Assembly: GCF_016859285.1 (NCBI RefSeq) | Contig: NC_053416.1 | Span: 1,018,501-1,082,500, forward strand | Length of the DNA: 64,000 bases | Direction: 5' to 3' | Source of the DNA: Xiphias gladius | Lineage: Eukaryota > Chordata > Actinopteri > Istiophoriformes > Xiphiidae | Shown here: positions 23,159 through 36,900 of the stretch, piece by piece | How the letters are laid out: the number at the start of each line of letters is the position of its first letter | Numbering within the stretch: position 1 is the stretch's first letter | Translations under genes and position numbers: made by a program | Notes under the pieces: model-generated | Database searches by the model: none | Told to the model about the DNA's origin: nothing | What the model saw: only the letters and a program-made list of their open reading frames with translations

Positions 23159-23164
23159 AATAAA
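23159..23164 (+). promoter_or_regulatory. Candidate polyadenylation signal of the P2Y-like gene
   Basis: AATAAA lies 28 nt after the stop codon, behind a T-rich run. If used, the 3' UTR would be only about 50 nt. Confidence 0.5.
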
Positions 23165-25514
23165 AGACTTAAAACAGCATGTTATGCACCAGGACTAAGA
23201 TCCATCCATTGAACCGATAGCTGCTCAATAGTGCTGAGTATTGATAGAAATTTCTTTGAGACTAGTGCTTGGGGATCTGTGACACCTGAGTTGTGTTACT
23301 ATCCAAGTTTTCGTCCAAATTTAGGACAAATTTTAAACAGATTTCCAGATAATAGGTAAAAGACAATGCTAATTAATGCACGTTTACATCCACTACTGTT
23401 AGTGGAGTTTTTAGGAGCTGGGTGCATAGAGGTAAACAGTTAGTGAAGCTAAATCTCCAGTAAATCACTGCAGAAGAGGAGGACAGAGCGGGATGGGGTC
23501 ATTACGAGAGCTGCAGTCAAAGCTCAAAAGATGGAAAACCAGAGTTTTGGTTGTTTCATTTGTCAACTCAAGGAGGGTTCGATTCTCCTCATCGTTCCAC
23601 AAAGATCTGATGCTTTCGTCTTTGCAGCGGAAGCATCGTGGACGTTTAAAGTCACATGCCTGACATGATTAGTTTTGGAAGTCCGATACACCAACTTTTC
23701 CACCTCAGCCAAGTATAAAAACTTCAACATTTTAACTTAAACAACACAATACCTGATAAATGTCGTCTCAAATCAAGTGGACATACAAAAAAGTCTCTAG
23801 AAATACGATTATTTTAAATTAATATAACTCTCAAAAATTTCCTTTACATCTGGAACTATTTGATCAAAGATCAGTAAAGAAGGTTTTTTTCTGACATTTT
23901 CAATACTCAGTTTTACAGACACATTTCAGTCAGTGGCATTGAACACCCGGCGCTACCATGAGACGTATGACTGTCTCATTTCTCATCGCTCCCACAGTGA
24001 ACAGGAAACAGGGAGTTTGTGAAAAAGAGCCACATGTCCTGAATCAGAAATGTGTGGAGCATCATACAGGGGACGATGTTTATTTAAATGACCTGCCCCC
24101 AAATTACATATCACGTCCTCAAATGACTAATTTACTGATTAACTCAAATTAAGTTTTTTTGTTCTCTTAGTTTGGTCATTTGTTCCCCGGTAGATTACTA
24201 AATTGAGCCCCTGAATGGATTCATTTCCTGACGTCATCACCTTCATTTGACCCCCAAAACTCTACGTGGTTTTATTTTGATTCTGGATTCAGGTCTGTGG
24301 ATATACTCGCGGTTTTGGTTGTTAAAGACACAGGTTGTGTCCCAAATCCAGTCTAGACTAACTCTAAGCAGATTTTTAATATGCACTGTTTTCACACGGG
24401 AAATACTGCTGACGGACTTTACACCTACACTACGCAGCACAACGCACAAACAGAACGGAGGAGCAGCTCAGAGCGGGAAAACATCGATCCTCATACAGGA
24501 ACCACTCGCGCGAAGAGATTCGTTGGCCAGTTTTCTGAACCGGTTCACAAGCGATCCAGACCCGTCGTCATGAGCAGAACCTTTACCTTCCTGCGCTGGA
24601 GAATCAGGAAACATGAATCTGAAGTAGGTTGGAGTTTAAATCTAACGCCTCACAACTAAACTAACATACATAACCAAAGCCAGCATTAAATCGCTCTTCA
24701 TCATATTATTATCATCATAACAGCTTCTCAATTTACCGAGAGGTTTTTCACATCAGGAGCTTTTTTCCGTTCAGTAGTTTCTCGATTCCTGCAGGTCTTT
24801 GTCCGGCGGGTGATGACACTGTGACATCACCTGCCGAAGGCTATAACCTTCTCACCACTAATATGTGTGGGACTGACACGACCCCTTGACCTCCCCTCGT
24901 GTCAGTCACGGACCACTTTGTTTTTTTAGGGTAACACCTCACGTTCAACCATTCTCCCTTTGTCTCCGCTCTCTTAACACGTCGTTGTAAGCTGCGGTAA
25001 TATTTCCTGCACACGGCGAAACCTGTTAAGTGCTTTTCTGCTGATCTTTCTGACGGTAGAACCTGAAGCTCCGCAGAGTGAAACTCCTTTTTACTCTTTG
25101 GTGATGTTTATGCGAATGAAACAAACAGGGCGGGACGGGTGAACGTCTCGCGGACGTGCACCCCCCCACGAACAGGTGGTGTTCGAACATTCGTAAGAAC
25201 AAACCTCAGAAAAAGAGTGGGAGGGATTAAGGATAGGGATGTAAAAACGTTCTTGAAGCCAAAAGAAAGGAATTGTCCAGCTCCACCTACTCTGTGGATA
25301 CTCTGATAAACAGTAAATCTCAAGAAAAAACGCTGTGGCTTCTCTCTGAGAAGTTTCGTTGGGTTTGACCTTCTGAAGTCACTGTTTGACATCCGCTGCT
25401 GCATCGTCTCCTCTTAGTATTAAACTGTTAAATCTGACGATTTGTTTTTTCAACCAGCGTGTATTGGGTTTACTGCACACTACTGTATGTAGTAAACATC
25501 TGGGACAGTTTCCT

Positions 25515-25815
25515 TTAAGGCACAAACTAATGATTATTTTTATTACCGATTTCTCTGTTGACTATTTTCAGAATAAATTCTTTTATAGATAATAAAATGA
25601 AAATAAAACTAGTGGAAAATGCTCCAAGAGTCTAAGGTAACGTCTTCAAATGTCTTGTTTTGTCCAAAACACAAAGATATTCAATGACATATTTCACAGA
25701 GAAAACCAACACTTCCGCACATTTAGAGGCTGGAACCGGACAACGATTGGACGAATGACTTCTACGATTAACCCATCAACTTATCAATTAATCAACTAAA
25801 ACCTTCAGCGCTACT
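25515..25815. repeat. Dispersed 'CTGCAAC...ATTA' repeat copy
   Basis: This contains 'actaatgattatttttatta', 'acgtcttcaaatgtcttgtt' (the conserved internal word), 'acaaagatattcaatgacat' and 'tatcaattaatcaactaaaa' near the right end. Confidence 0.65.
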
Positions 25816-27589
25816 TTTCTTCTGCCCCCACCAGAAGAGAGTGGGGCCATTTCAGTTATTTTGAGAAAATCATTTAGCAAATTTCCACCTGATTTCTACC
25901 AAACTGTCTCTGTAGCAAAGAACTGAAATAAAAAAATCGCTTCTGTCCACGTGAAATTATTGTCAGTCGAGAGGCTTGAAGGGGAATTATTCCCATTTTA
26001 AAGACTCGTTTCAGTCAATAATTGTGAACATGCACCTTCTGCTGTTAGCCAGAAACTAGAGGTGACCTTTGACCCTGTGACCCTGTTCTGTTGAGGATTA
26101 ACGAGTTGCTGACTTTGTTGTTTTCATGTCACATTGGTAGCAACAAACCTTCACTTTTGAAGCCGCGACGTCGTCTGACATCCTGGAACATGATTCTTAA
26201 AAAAGGTTGGCGCTCCCCTTTAAGTGTCTTGTGAACTGGGAGCCATGTTGCTGCCCTGTGCCGGTGTCTGCGTGACGGACGTTCCTGCCGTTTTCGAGCT
26301 CAGGTCAGTCTGAGATCTCAGACCTCATTTTTTCAACTCGTGTATTTTGATGTTTTATGGTGAAATATCTGGATTAAAGTCTGTTGTTGACGTCAGCTCT
26401 CCGTGTCCTCGGCCTCGTTCATGGTTAACGCGTGGATCCGTTCGATCCCAGTGAACGTCTCGGAAATGATTAATCAGCTGGACTATCATCTCCGTGTGCC
26501 TGGATGAGACACATCCGCTGGTTCTCTGACTCTGCAGATCAGACAGTTCAACTAAAGCACTGAAAGAAACCACATTTTTATCTCACACTGACTCAGTAAT
26601 TACAAACATTTCTAGATACAGGACGCATTTTTGCAAATAGTTCAGTTTTACACAAAATCTGAAGAATTGCTTTTTTTTAGTGACCTTTATTTAACCTATT
26701 TCTTTACTTTATTTAACTGTATTTTTGAAATCCTACTCTTTTTCTGCCGTAACCTTTTAAAACACCCTGCCCCGCCTGTGGGACGCTTTGGCTTTGGTAG
26801 CGCTACTTTAGAGTAGGTGTGTTCCGGTCTGTACTGGACTCAGTCTTCACACAACCTTGACAGATTCTACTTCATTTGAGAGCTGTAAGTCTCCTGACTC
26901 TGTCTGTGCAAAGCACTTTAGGATCTTCGCGTCGCTGCAGCAGCTGTTCACGCTGAACTGGTTCAGACTTGTGGCTCCCCAGGGTTTTCCACACTAAAGG
27001 TCCCACTACAGGCTTTAGATTTGCATTTTAATGCCAAAAAAAAAAAGTGGGTTTGGTTAACAAACTTACAGTTCCTCATGTTTGTGCCTCTGTGACTTTG
27101 GTTCAGTATCTTATACTCACTCTGACTTTTTGGTTGTGAAATTAAAAGAGGTTCCTTTCTAAGGAGACCTTGGGTATGATGACTGTGATCTAAAAGGTTG
27201 AAGAAAAGGAACCTTTTTATTTTCGGTTCATTGTTTATGTGCTTTGCACAAAAATGGGGATGTCTGTTAAGGGGTTAATAATATATAGTGCTAATTGGTT
27301 GGCTGGGTAACAGCCAAGGGCCAATCCCAAAAGCAAACTATACTTTGTTTTTTAAGCACCACTTTCTGATAAGCTTCCAATTTAAAGGGCTCATAAGCTG
27401 TAATTAATAGATTTACTCAGTTAAAAGATAACAGCTGCAGGACATGTGGACCAAAGTCCATTTAAAAACGGATTATTAACATTATTAATTATTTATTGTA
27501 TTTATGTTGTTTTATTTGTCTGTTTCAAAAGTCCTGGCTGGGGCCCTGCTGCCAGGAATTAAAGTTTGGTGGGGTAACACTGAAATCCT

Positions 27590-27700
27590 CATTTCATTTA
27601 TTTATTTTATTTATCCATTATATATCCAGGAAGGTGCCACTGAGTTACAAGATCTCTTCTTCCAGGGAGTCCTGGTCAAAGGCAGCATTTGTAGACCATT
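27590..27700. repeat. Short dispersed repeat ('aggaag...gagtcctggtcaaagg')
   Basis: The text 'tatatccaggaaggtgccac', 'gatctcttcttccagggagt' and 'cctggtcaaaggcagc' resembles a common fish dispersed repeat ('ccaggaagtcccattgag...caagggagacctggccaag'). It lies inside the spurious ORFs at 27496-27863. Confidence 0.45.
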
Positions 27701-28489
27701 TCCATGGTCTAAAAGAAGTCAAATGCAAAACAAGACCAGTGCAAAACCTGGTTTATGGCTGGACCGCATGTGGTCAAAGTGCGAAATTGAGGACGCAGTT
27801 AAAAACTGTTGTGGATCCGCTGTAAACAACTACTTTCAGAGGGAAGTAGCTAAAACCTGCTAGAAAAGTCGTTAAATGTCCCTCGATGATGTAATACACT
27901 AATTAACATATTCATGATGTCATCGTGTCATATTTGCATCCTGCCTAGAGTCCGGTGGTTTCAGCCCTTTATCTCTTCGCTTCTCTCCTGCTCTCTGTGC
28001 TCACATATACAGTCATTTAATACAGTTGAATTCCCAATACAACCAGTATGAAACAGTGACTGAAACGTGGCCCATTAAGACGACACGTTAACCAGCAGTC
28101 ACGTCCAAGCTGCTGCTCTGCTGCTAAAATCCCGGTTTCATGACCACGACGTCGTCTGACAGAATCACCAGACACACGAGTTAAAGACAACGGCTGAGCT
28201 GAGATTTCAGGTGTATTTACCTGCTCGCTCACGTCTGTCTCAGCTGCTGTATGGTCAGTTGAAAAGGACGCATAGAGACGTGCGTCTGTGGAGGGAAAGA
28301 TCGACCTTGCGCTATTGGAGCCACACTGGCGACACACTAGGTGCTTCTGTGAAAAAAAGTCGGTAAATCTAGCGACAAAGGCGGTAAATTGGCAACACTG
28401 CCTGTAAACGACCCCCAGTGACGCAATAGAAACTGTCCGCGCCAATTTATTTTGAAAGAGCAACAGCCATTGGGGAAACTCCAACACTC

Positions 28490-28640
28490 AGCTGGCCGAT
28501 CACCAAACTTATCACAATTTATCCAGAGGGGAACATGAAAATCAGAACCACGTTTCGTCACAGTCCATCCGATAGTTGTTGAGTTATTTCAGTCTGGACC
28601 ACAGTGGTGGATTGCTCGACCCACACAGCCACTCCATAGC
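28490..28640. repeat. Short dispersed repeat ('tccatccaatagttgttgag')
   Basis: 'cagtccatccgatagttgtt' then 'gagttatttcagtctggacc' belongs to a family also seen at 29880-30010, 30030-30140 and 61040-61200. Confidence 0.55.
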
Positions 28641-28842
28641 TTTATAGTAGTGGTGGAGCTAAAAATGTAAAGTTTGTCCTGAGAGTGGAAAGATCATGAG
28701 GTTATTAAAATCGAAAGGGTTCATCCTCTGGAGAACAGGAATGTGATAAGAGCATTTTATGGTAATCTGTTTAGATTTTGAGATTTCCTCTGCACAAGTG
28801 AAAACCTGGCACTGTCACATGAAGGGTCACAGTCACTAAAAT

Positions 28843-29180
28843 TAGGGCTGCAACTAATGATTCTTTTCATTACAGATTATTCTGCCAATTGTTTTCTTGA
28901 TTAATTGTTTAGTCAATAAAAGGTCAGAAAACTGAAAAATGCCTGTTATAATCTCCCACAGCCTAAGATGACGTCTTCCAATGTCTTATTTTGTCTGACC
29001 AACAGTTCAAAACCCCAAAACTATTCAGTTTAGTATCATGGCTGACAAAGAAAAGGATCAAATTCTCACATTTTTGAAGCTGAATCCATGAAATATTTGC
29101 TTAAAAAATGACAGAAATGTTTTATGATTATCAAAACAATTGCCGGTTAACTATCTGTTGATCTACTAATCGATCTCTGA
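28843..29180. repeat. Dispersed 'CTGCAAC...ATTA' repeat, well preserved copy
   Basis: It starts with 'agggctgcaactaatgattc', has 'agatgacgtcttccaatgtc' and 'atggctgacaaagaaaagga' inside, and ends near 'gatctactaatcgatctctg'. Among the copies in this window its left half is the cleanest. Confidence 0.7.
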
Positions 29181-29879
29181 TCCAGGACAGTCTTACTACT
29201 ACTAATCAAAGCAGAGCACATCTCAGTCATTCATTGATCATCAAGTTTCTTAAGTAAAACAAAGAACAACTTGATGCTTTTATTTCAGGAGAAGGAGAAT
29301 TCCCAACCACAACACTAGATGGATGTATCGTATGTGATCAGGCCGTATACTTTCATTATATTCCTCACAGTAACTGTGTTTACATTCTTTTTTTCACTTT
29401 GTGATACACATTGGTGGTGGGCAAGTTCAAGTAGGAAAATACCCCCATGCCACCAACTGCAGAGGTAATTGTGTTAACGTTACGTGATTGTGGTGAGAAG
29501 AAGGTTTGCGGTAGAGATGCTTTGTTAGATCTGTTTTGGTGGAACAGCCACTCTCAACAATCCCCAATCAGAAACTTGCGGGAGATAACAAGCTGACCAA
29601 TCACAGTTCCTGTTGTCTCCACATGGTCACATGTAGTTACATTTTTGTGGAGACGCGTGGCAGCAAACCGCGCAGGGTCTGTAGCAACGCATGAATTGCT
29701 CCATTAGGAGTCTGCAGCCATGCTAGCGGCTATGAGCAGCTGCAATTAGGCACAGTGGTGGTTTGAGCTACAGCTGAGCCCGACGGGAACCTCATTAGTT
29801 CTGCAAGTATTTGGTCATAAACTAAAGGATTCGGCAAATTAACATGTTGACCCGATGATGGTGGTACGTGAAAAACCAG

Positions 29880-30140
29880 AGGATCATCACAGTTAGTACT
29901 GTTCATCCTGAGGAGAACATGAACGTCTGATCACATTTCATCACAATCCATCAAATGGCTGTGGACATATTTCAGTGTGGACTAAAAAATCCCCCCCCTA
30001 TGGTTCCGCTAGAGGAAAAGTCAGAGGACAACCAAAGTCAGTAGGATTCATCCTCTGGGGACCATAACTGTTTGTGTAATTTCATGTTAATCCATCCAAC
30101 AGTTGATGAGATACTTCAGTCTGGACCAAAGTAGTCGGCC
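29880..30140. repeat. Two short dispersed repeats ('tccatccaacagttgatgag')
   Basis: Two adjacent copies: 'cacaatccatcaaatggctg' at about 29950 and 'taatccatccaacagttgat' at about 30088. Each is followed by 'cagtgtggac' or 'cagtctggacc'. Same family as 28490-28640. Confidence 0.55.
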
Positions 30141-30544
30141 CAGGCGACATGTGATGGAGTGCAGGTGATTGTCATTAAAGTCAATGGGGCTCATGTAAAA
30201 TTCAAGGTGGTGCATAATTTTGTCTCCTGCCGTTCAGTGAGTGGAGTGGTGCAACTGGCGGACAAAAGACCTTCAACAAGACTGAATATAAGGCACTTAA
30301 CAGCATATTTGTTTAACAAGACAACAGCTTATGAAATGAGCATCGAGGTGAATCCACACCTCTGACAGTCTCAACAAAAACGAACATTTTCCGCTTCATA
30401 AACTAGTATTTGATGGACTTGTAACGTTCAGCTGTACTTCTTGTATGAAACTGTTATAGTTTAACTGTTTATAGTTTATAATGCTAATTTGTGTCACATG
30501 GTTTTTTGTGATTTTTACACTTTCCATCAATGTTTCTCCATCAT

Positions 30545-30884
30545 TCAATTGATCAGCTCCCACTGGGTGTCACTGATCAGCCTGTAGTTGCATCTCCGGT
30601 AGTTTTCAGGGTGAACCTGTCGCTGTCGCCATACCTCCTCGTACAGGCTGCGTACGACCGGAGGCAGTTTTGGAAAGCCGGCGGTGTGAGCCAGGGTGTC
30701 ACAATACTCCCACTGATCCTTGTCCATGATCAGCAGGTGGCGCTGCTGGACTCCACGCTCCTCCTTTTCCTGCAGCTCTCGGCGGACCTCGTCCTCCATC
30801 TCAGCCCTAGACGGTAAAGTGACTGAGCCGTCCAATACAGCCAGAGCAAACTGGACCTGTGGAGATAAATATATACATATATAT

Positions 30885-30946
<62 letters not shown>

Positions 30947-33900
30947 ATATATATGCATACACACACATATATATGCATACACACATATATATATACATAC
31001 ACACACACACATATATATGCATACACACACACATATATATATATACACATACACACATATATATATGCATACACACACATATATATATATATACATACAC
31101 ACATATATATATTAATATATATATATACATGCATACATACATATTTGCATACATACATATATATCTAGAACCACATCATTTGGTTTAAATCTGACCAGTC
31201 TAACCAAATGCTCTGTATTTCTCTTAATGATCATGTTTCGTCATAAGCCTCTTTGATAGGGGGTGTGCCACAGGGTTCAATTCTTGGTCCTTCCTGTTCT
31301 CTGTGTATAAACTGCTCCTTGGAAACATAATCTTGCAGTGAGGCTTTTAGTAAAAACTATACCCCAGTTTGAGCTTCTCTTCATTGGTTCCCTGGCGTTT
31401 TGATTTTTATGTTTTACTCTGGACATACAAGCCAACACATGGTCAGGACCTTCTGACCCCTGGGAGGAGCCTCATGTCTTCAGGACTTGTGGCTAAAAAC
31501 TAAAAGTGATGGAGCTTTTTCTGTTGTTGACTGGAACAGCGCTTTAAAAAATAATTTAAAAAAACATCTGTTTGGTGTTTTCTTGTTTTTATATGTTTTA
31601 TTTTGTGGGTTGTAAATTTATTTCCCTTTGATTTATATGTTGTCTTCTCTCTCTTATTTCACTCTCTGCTTTCTTCTCTCTGTAAAGCACTTTCTAAGTT
31701 GTTTTGAAAAGTGGTAGGTAAATAAAGTTGCGGACTTTATCTGGAACAGTCTGGAAGAGTCTTTCCAGTCTCTGCTGAGACCTGGACGAGTTTCTCTCCG
31801 CCCACCTACTGACACTTCAGCTCACCTGGCAGTTGAAGTTGGGGAAGGGGCAGATGATCTTGCAGATGCCAATGAAGAAGAGCGTGGGGAAGGCAGGGGG
31901 CACCAGGAAGCGGTACAGGGGCGACACCAGGTGGTCCTGGATCTCCAGACCAAGCTGATCTGCGTCCAGGAATGGATACCTGAAGTTGTACCCAGTGCAG
32001 AACATCAGGACGTCTGCCCTGCCCACCGAGCCGTCCTGCAACAGGTAGTTTTCATTTTAACATGGTGTTAAATTCTATTTGGATACACAATGAGGAAGTG
32101 CTGGAAAATGACTAAAAAAGTTCCCCTCGTAGAGAAGGAATGGATGAATGGACGGTTGTTCAGAAGGCGTCCTTACTGAACCTCTGAACCCTCACGTATA
32201 CTTCAGTGAGTGTGCTCCAACTTTTTGCAGTGATGAATGAGTCAAATAGGACAGTTTTGACATCAAGCAACACATGCTGACAGTTCAGGGGCCTCAATTC
32301 TCGTAGCATGTGTAGAACAAGCTCTAAATGCGTGTGTATGAACAATCCACGCGTGTTTGGTCCAAAGGGGAATAATGACACGGTATGGGGACAGGTGGTT
32401 CACATAACAGATACACAGACCACTTCGATGCAATTCATAGACTACAAATGTGTTTGAATTTGTTTTTTAATTGTTGCACAGTTTAACAGTTTACAACATA
32501 AAACCAGTTATCGTTTTTTAATGTTGTGGCTGATCAGTGTATGTCTACCAATTAAAATGGCCGATACTGAGATCCTCTGGAACTCTTATATTAAACCACA
32601 TGTGCTCAGTGATGCTGTACTAGAGAAACAAGACAAAACAGAGTCATTAACGGCATCATTTACTCTGGAAGAAATAAATAGCTTGTAACCCAAACAAAAC
32701 TGGGAATTCACATCTTCAGGAACAATTGTTTATTATATATGCATTATTAGATGGTTGACACTGGAGTTCATTTGTGTGACTGTAATTTAGGAATCGGTTT
32801 GCTTATACTTGTCTATCACTGGGAATCAGTGGGTAGGTCTGGTCGGGAGAGCTTCTGAGTGTACGCACATTTTCAAGCACCAGAAGAAACTGATAAATTG
32901 GATTCTATGCGTAGAAATGAGTGTGCACTGACAAATGAGGCAACCTGACTCTGATCATTTAATTTCTGTCCACACGCACATCAGGCAGGAACCGCTCGCA
33001 TGAGCAGATTTGCAAGAGCATTTGTTGAACTCACCAGTTTTCTAGTATTTAGAATTTCCTATGAGGTGGAAAATCAACAAGTGGTCCAAAACTGTCCTAC
33101 AACTCAAGGAACAGTGGTCAATTAAACTTAACTAGGAAAAAGCAAAAGTTTGAACTGAGTTTAAAGTAAAATTTTGCTAAGAAATCAGTAAATATATCCC
33201 CATTTCTTTGCTCTTTGTGGAAAAATAATAGCGGATGACACAACAGAAACTAAAGTGGGTCAGAATTAGAGCAGATTAGTGCCGGGAGAGTTCAGTCACC
33301 TGGAAGCGAATGCTGCCGTCGTCCTCGATCGCCACCACCGGACTGGACTGTTGAATCCCAGGCGGAAGAGGAAAGGTGAGACGAGGGCGACCGTGACTCA
33401 GAGTCACCTGGAGAGAGAGAGAGACCGAGAGCTGGTCATCAAACGTGACACCCGGGTCTCTCGGGACCTTGGTTGTGGTGAGAGACGAAGAGGCGGTTTG
33501 ATGTTGATATTGTGATGGAGACATTGATTGGCTGGGACGACTCGGAGTTCAGTCTCAGAGAGATTTAGTGTTTCTGAATTTATTCAACTGATTTTGTGCT
33601 ACTTGATCAATTGCACAATGCACTGGGATTCTCCAGGTTCAGGTATTCTCTAAAGATCCGAAAGATTGTCTGTCACAGTGTGTGTTCTGATGCAGTTCCA
33701 GAGTAAAAACATCATTTGCTGTTAGTAGGAGAACACACTGAAAGGGTTGCACAGTCGCTTGCTCTCCTTCCTCGTCCTCATTAACTAATTCCACATTCAT
33801 CATAAAAGCGCTGTTTGTCCGTAGGCCTCTGTTTATCATTATTAGCATGCTAACAAAACGGAAAGCCACGTGAGCAGGGACATTCAGAGCAGTTTGCATG

Positions 33901-36900
33901 CTGAATTTCTCACTGAATTTACCCGACCGGCTTTGAAAAGTTGATGAACCATTTGAGATCTTTTACAAGCTCCAACAGCAGAAAGTCAGAGGAAAAAGGG
34001 CTGAGAAAGAGAAAGATGTCTCTAAAGAAGGCAGACTGTCATGGATTTAGAAAAACTCTTGTGAGTCACAGGAAGCAGACAGAAGATGCTGTTCCTCCAA
34101 AACAAAACGATCGGCAGATTTCTGCTGCCAGCGGAACAAACTCACTGCTAACATGTTTCACAGCTGTCGTGGGGGGAAAACAATAACCACTCCCGCAGCG
34201 TGAGAGCTACCAATCATCACTGTGGGCACATTATGTTTTCAGCAGCTGGACTCTCATACCTTTCTTTTGACAATGTGTTATTGTTCAAAAGAATTAAAAG
34301 CGGCTGTAAAGTTATAACTTACTGAGGTGTTAAAAAGTACTGTGCAAATGTTTTAGGCACTTCAGATGTTTAGATTCTTCGCCATCATCGGTCTCATCAG
34401 GAGGCGTATGATGGTCCCAGATTCATCCTGAAGCAGGACAATGAGTCCAAACACACAGCCAGAGTCATAAAGAACTGTCTGCAGAGACAAGGAGAACCAG
34501 GAGTCCTGAGGCAGATGGTCTGGCCCCCACAGAGACCTCAGCTCGACATCATGGAGTCAGTCTGGGATCCGATGAAGAGACAGAGGACACTGAGACAGAC
34601 TGAATCCACAGGAGAACTGAGGCAGGTTCTCCGAGATGCTGGAACAACCTACCTGCCAAGAACCTGGAAACTGTGGTCAGGTGGACCGAGGAGAACTGGT
34701 GCTGGTTTAAATGCAAATTTTGACTTGACTTAGGTTTAAGTTCACTGATAAATAATAACTATTCATAGCATTGATTCTGCAAACATCCTCACTTTAGTTT
34801 AATGCTTCTGACTTTTGCACAGTGCTGTACATCAGCGTTTGTTACCTGGGCACCAGCTTTGGCCAGTTCGATGGAAATGTCCAATCCTGAGGCTTTGGCT
34901 CCCAGAACCACCACTGACTGACCCGAGAACAGCTCCGCATACCTGTACGAATGACTGTGGAGCACCTTTCCTGCAAACAGAGCGAGGACTGGTGTCAGTT
35001 CCATCTGTGTGTTCAGTACATGCATGTTTAGCCTAGCCTAGCATATGGACCGGAAGCAGGGAAGCCGTTAGCGTGGCGCCCTGAAAAGAGGAAATATCCA
35101 TCTTCCAACAACTCGAAGTCTGTCGAGTCTGCGTAGAAGCACATTTCAAACTGGACTGGGTGGTTTGTGCTTTGCTCGGCTGCACCTGGTGAAGGTGTTT
35201 AACAAAGCAGGTAAAAGTGACTGACAGGGTGCAGGTTTCCTTGCTCTTCTCAGAAGCCACATATTTATACTTTAAGGGGGAGTTTCCATTTAAAATGATA
35301 CTAAAATGATGTCAACTGACACTGTAACATTCCCTTACTTTAGTCAGCTTGTGGTTTAAGTTTACAGTACCATGCCCATTTAATATAAAACCTACGGATC
35401 AATGTTGAGGGTACCTTTGAAGCTCTGTATCCCTGGTATGTTTGGGAAGTGCGGGTCAGAGTAGTGCCTGCAAGACAAACACAAACAAACACGTTTAAAC
35501 AGACAAATGCGGCACTCTGGCGACACCAAGTGGCAACGGGAGGTAATTACTTAAATAACATTAGTTATTATAAGTATAGTATTATCACCAGTATTATATA
35601 GTAAAGTTAAGGCCTGTAGATCCACATTTGACAAATGCAAGATTAACAAGAAGAGTAAAATAACCAACTGTCTTATGCGCATTACGTCGCATCGTACCCC
35701 GAGCAGACAAAGACTGAGTCGAAGGTCTCGGCTTTCTGACAACCAGTCGAATCGCAGGACGTCACTTCCCACCTTGTCGTCTCCTCCTCGCCCTCCTTTG
35801 TCACAACGACAGGCTTCACGTTTTCCACCACGGTGCTGAACTGACAGAGCAGAGTCGCAGTAAAGAATAGAGCTGCTGAGCAAAACATCAATTAATCTTT
35901 TAGGCCAAGAAATGTCCAAAAACTGTCAAAAGGCTTTTATCATTTCAGAAGCCCAAAGTGATGTCTCTGAGATGTTCATTTATAATCACATTAGACAAAA
36001 AGAAGCATCTAATCTTCACATCTGAGAAGCTTAAACCAGCAAATGTTTGGAATTTTTGCTTGAAAAATGATTATTCAACTATCAAAATGGTTGCTGATGA
36101 AATTTCGACTAATTGATAAATTGACAAATCGTTGCAGCTCTACATCCATTCTCAACATCGTTACAGATTAATTCTCTGTGGATGAACTGATCAATTACTC
36201 GACTCATGGTTTCAGCTCCGGTGAGGATCACGACACCAGCTTCAATATCTATCCAGCAGCCGCACGACTCACCCTGATGTGAGGCCGGAGGTTGTGGCTC
36301 TGGCAGTATCTCTCCAGGTACTTCTGGACCTCCTGATGGGGCAGGAAGCTGCTCAGCTGAGGGTCGAAGGGGAAATCAGGGAACATCATCACCTCTTTGG
36401 GCAGGTTGGTCCTGTCGGGAGATCGGGAAATTGCAATCACTTGACTCCAAATGAATTCAGAAGGCATCACACTTCTGAAGTCCAACTGTGGAGGCAGGCC
36501 ACAACAGGTCTGGAGCACCCGTGAGCTTGGTTCGTACCTCAGAGGGAAATACTGACAAAAAACTGGTGAATGCAACAAGTCCAACTAAGATACTTCAACT
36601 GGGTATCTTACAGTCAATTTAGCCACTTTCCCTAGTAGTTGCATGGGGGTAGGGGGTGGGGATTGGGGTTCGTGACTGCCAGAGACACCTGTCACATTGC
36701 CATTTCATTCACTGGTATTATGAATCTATTACACAGATGAGCCCAAACATTACGACCAAAGCAGATCCGAACCACCTAGATACGTATTCTACATCTCTGA
36801 AGGTGTCCTGTGGAATCTGGTACCAAGACGTCAGCAGCAGATCCTTTAGTTCCTGTAAGTTGGGACGTGGCGTCAACACGGATCTGACTTGTTATTCCAG

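Larger units (their letters stand above)
23165..30544. other. Intergenic region without a recognised gene
   Basis: This is the 7.4 kb between the convergent P2Y-like and flavin monooxygenase genes. It holds several dispersed repeats (listed separately) and otherwise AT-rich sequence. The ORFs at 24247-24573, 25108-25404, 27504-27863 and 28017-28487 have no domain I recognise and no convincing splice partners. Confidence 0.55.

Noticed and set aside
24247-24659. Two overlapping plus-strand ORFs of 108 and 92 codons.
   Set aside because: They are in different frames over the same bases, have no recognised motif and no splice sites in a sensible order.
27504-27863. 119-codon plus-strand ORF with a mixed peptide.
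   Set aside because: It overlaps a short dispersed repeat, has no splice partners, and the overlapping frame at 27496 is open too.
28017-28487. 156-codon minus-strand ORF.
   Set aside because: No domain is recognisable and nearby sequence is repeat-derived; too weak to call.
30807-31188. Several long ORFs on both strands made of Tyr/Ile/Cys/Val or His/Thr repeats.
   Set aside because: They are translations of the (AC)n/(AT)n microsatellite in the last intron of the flavin monooxygenase gene.
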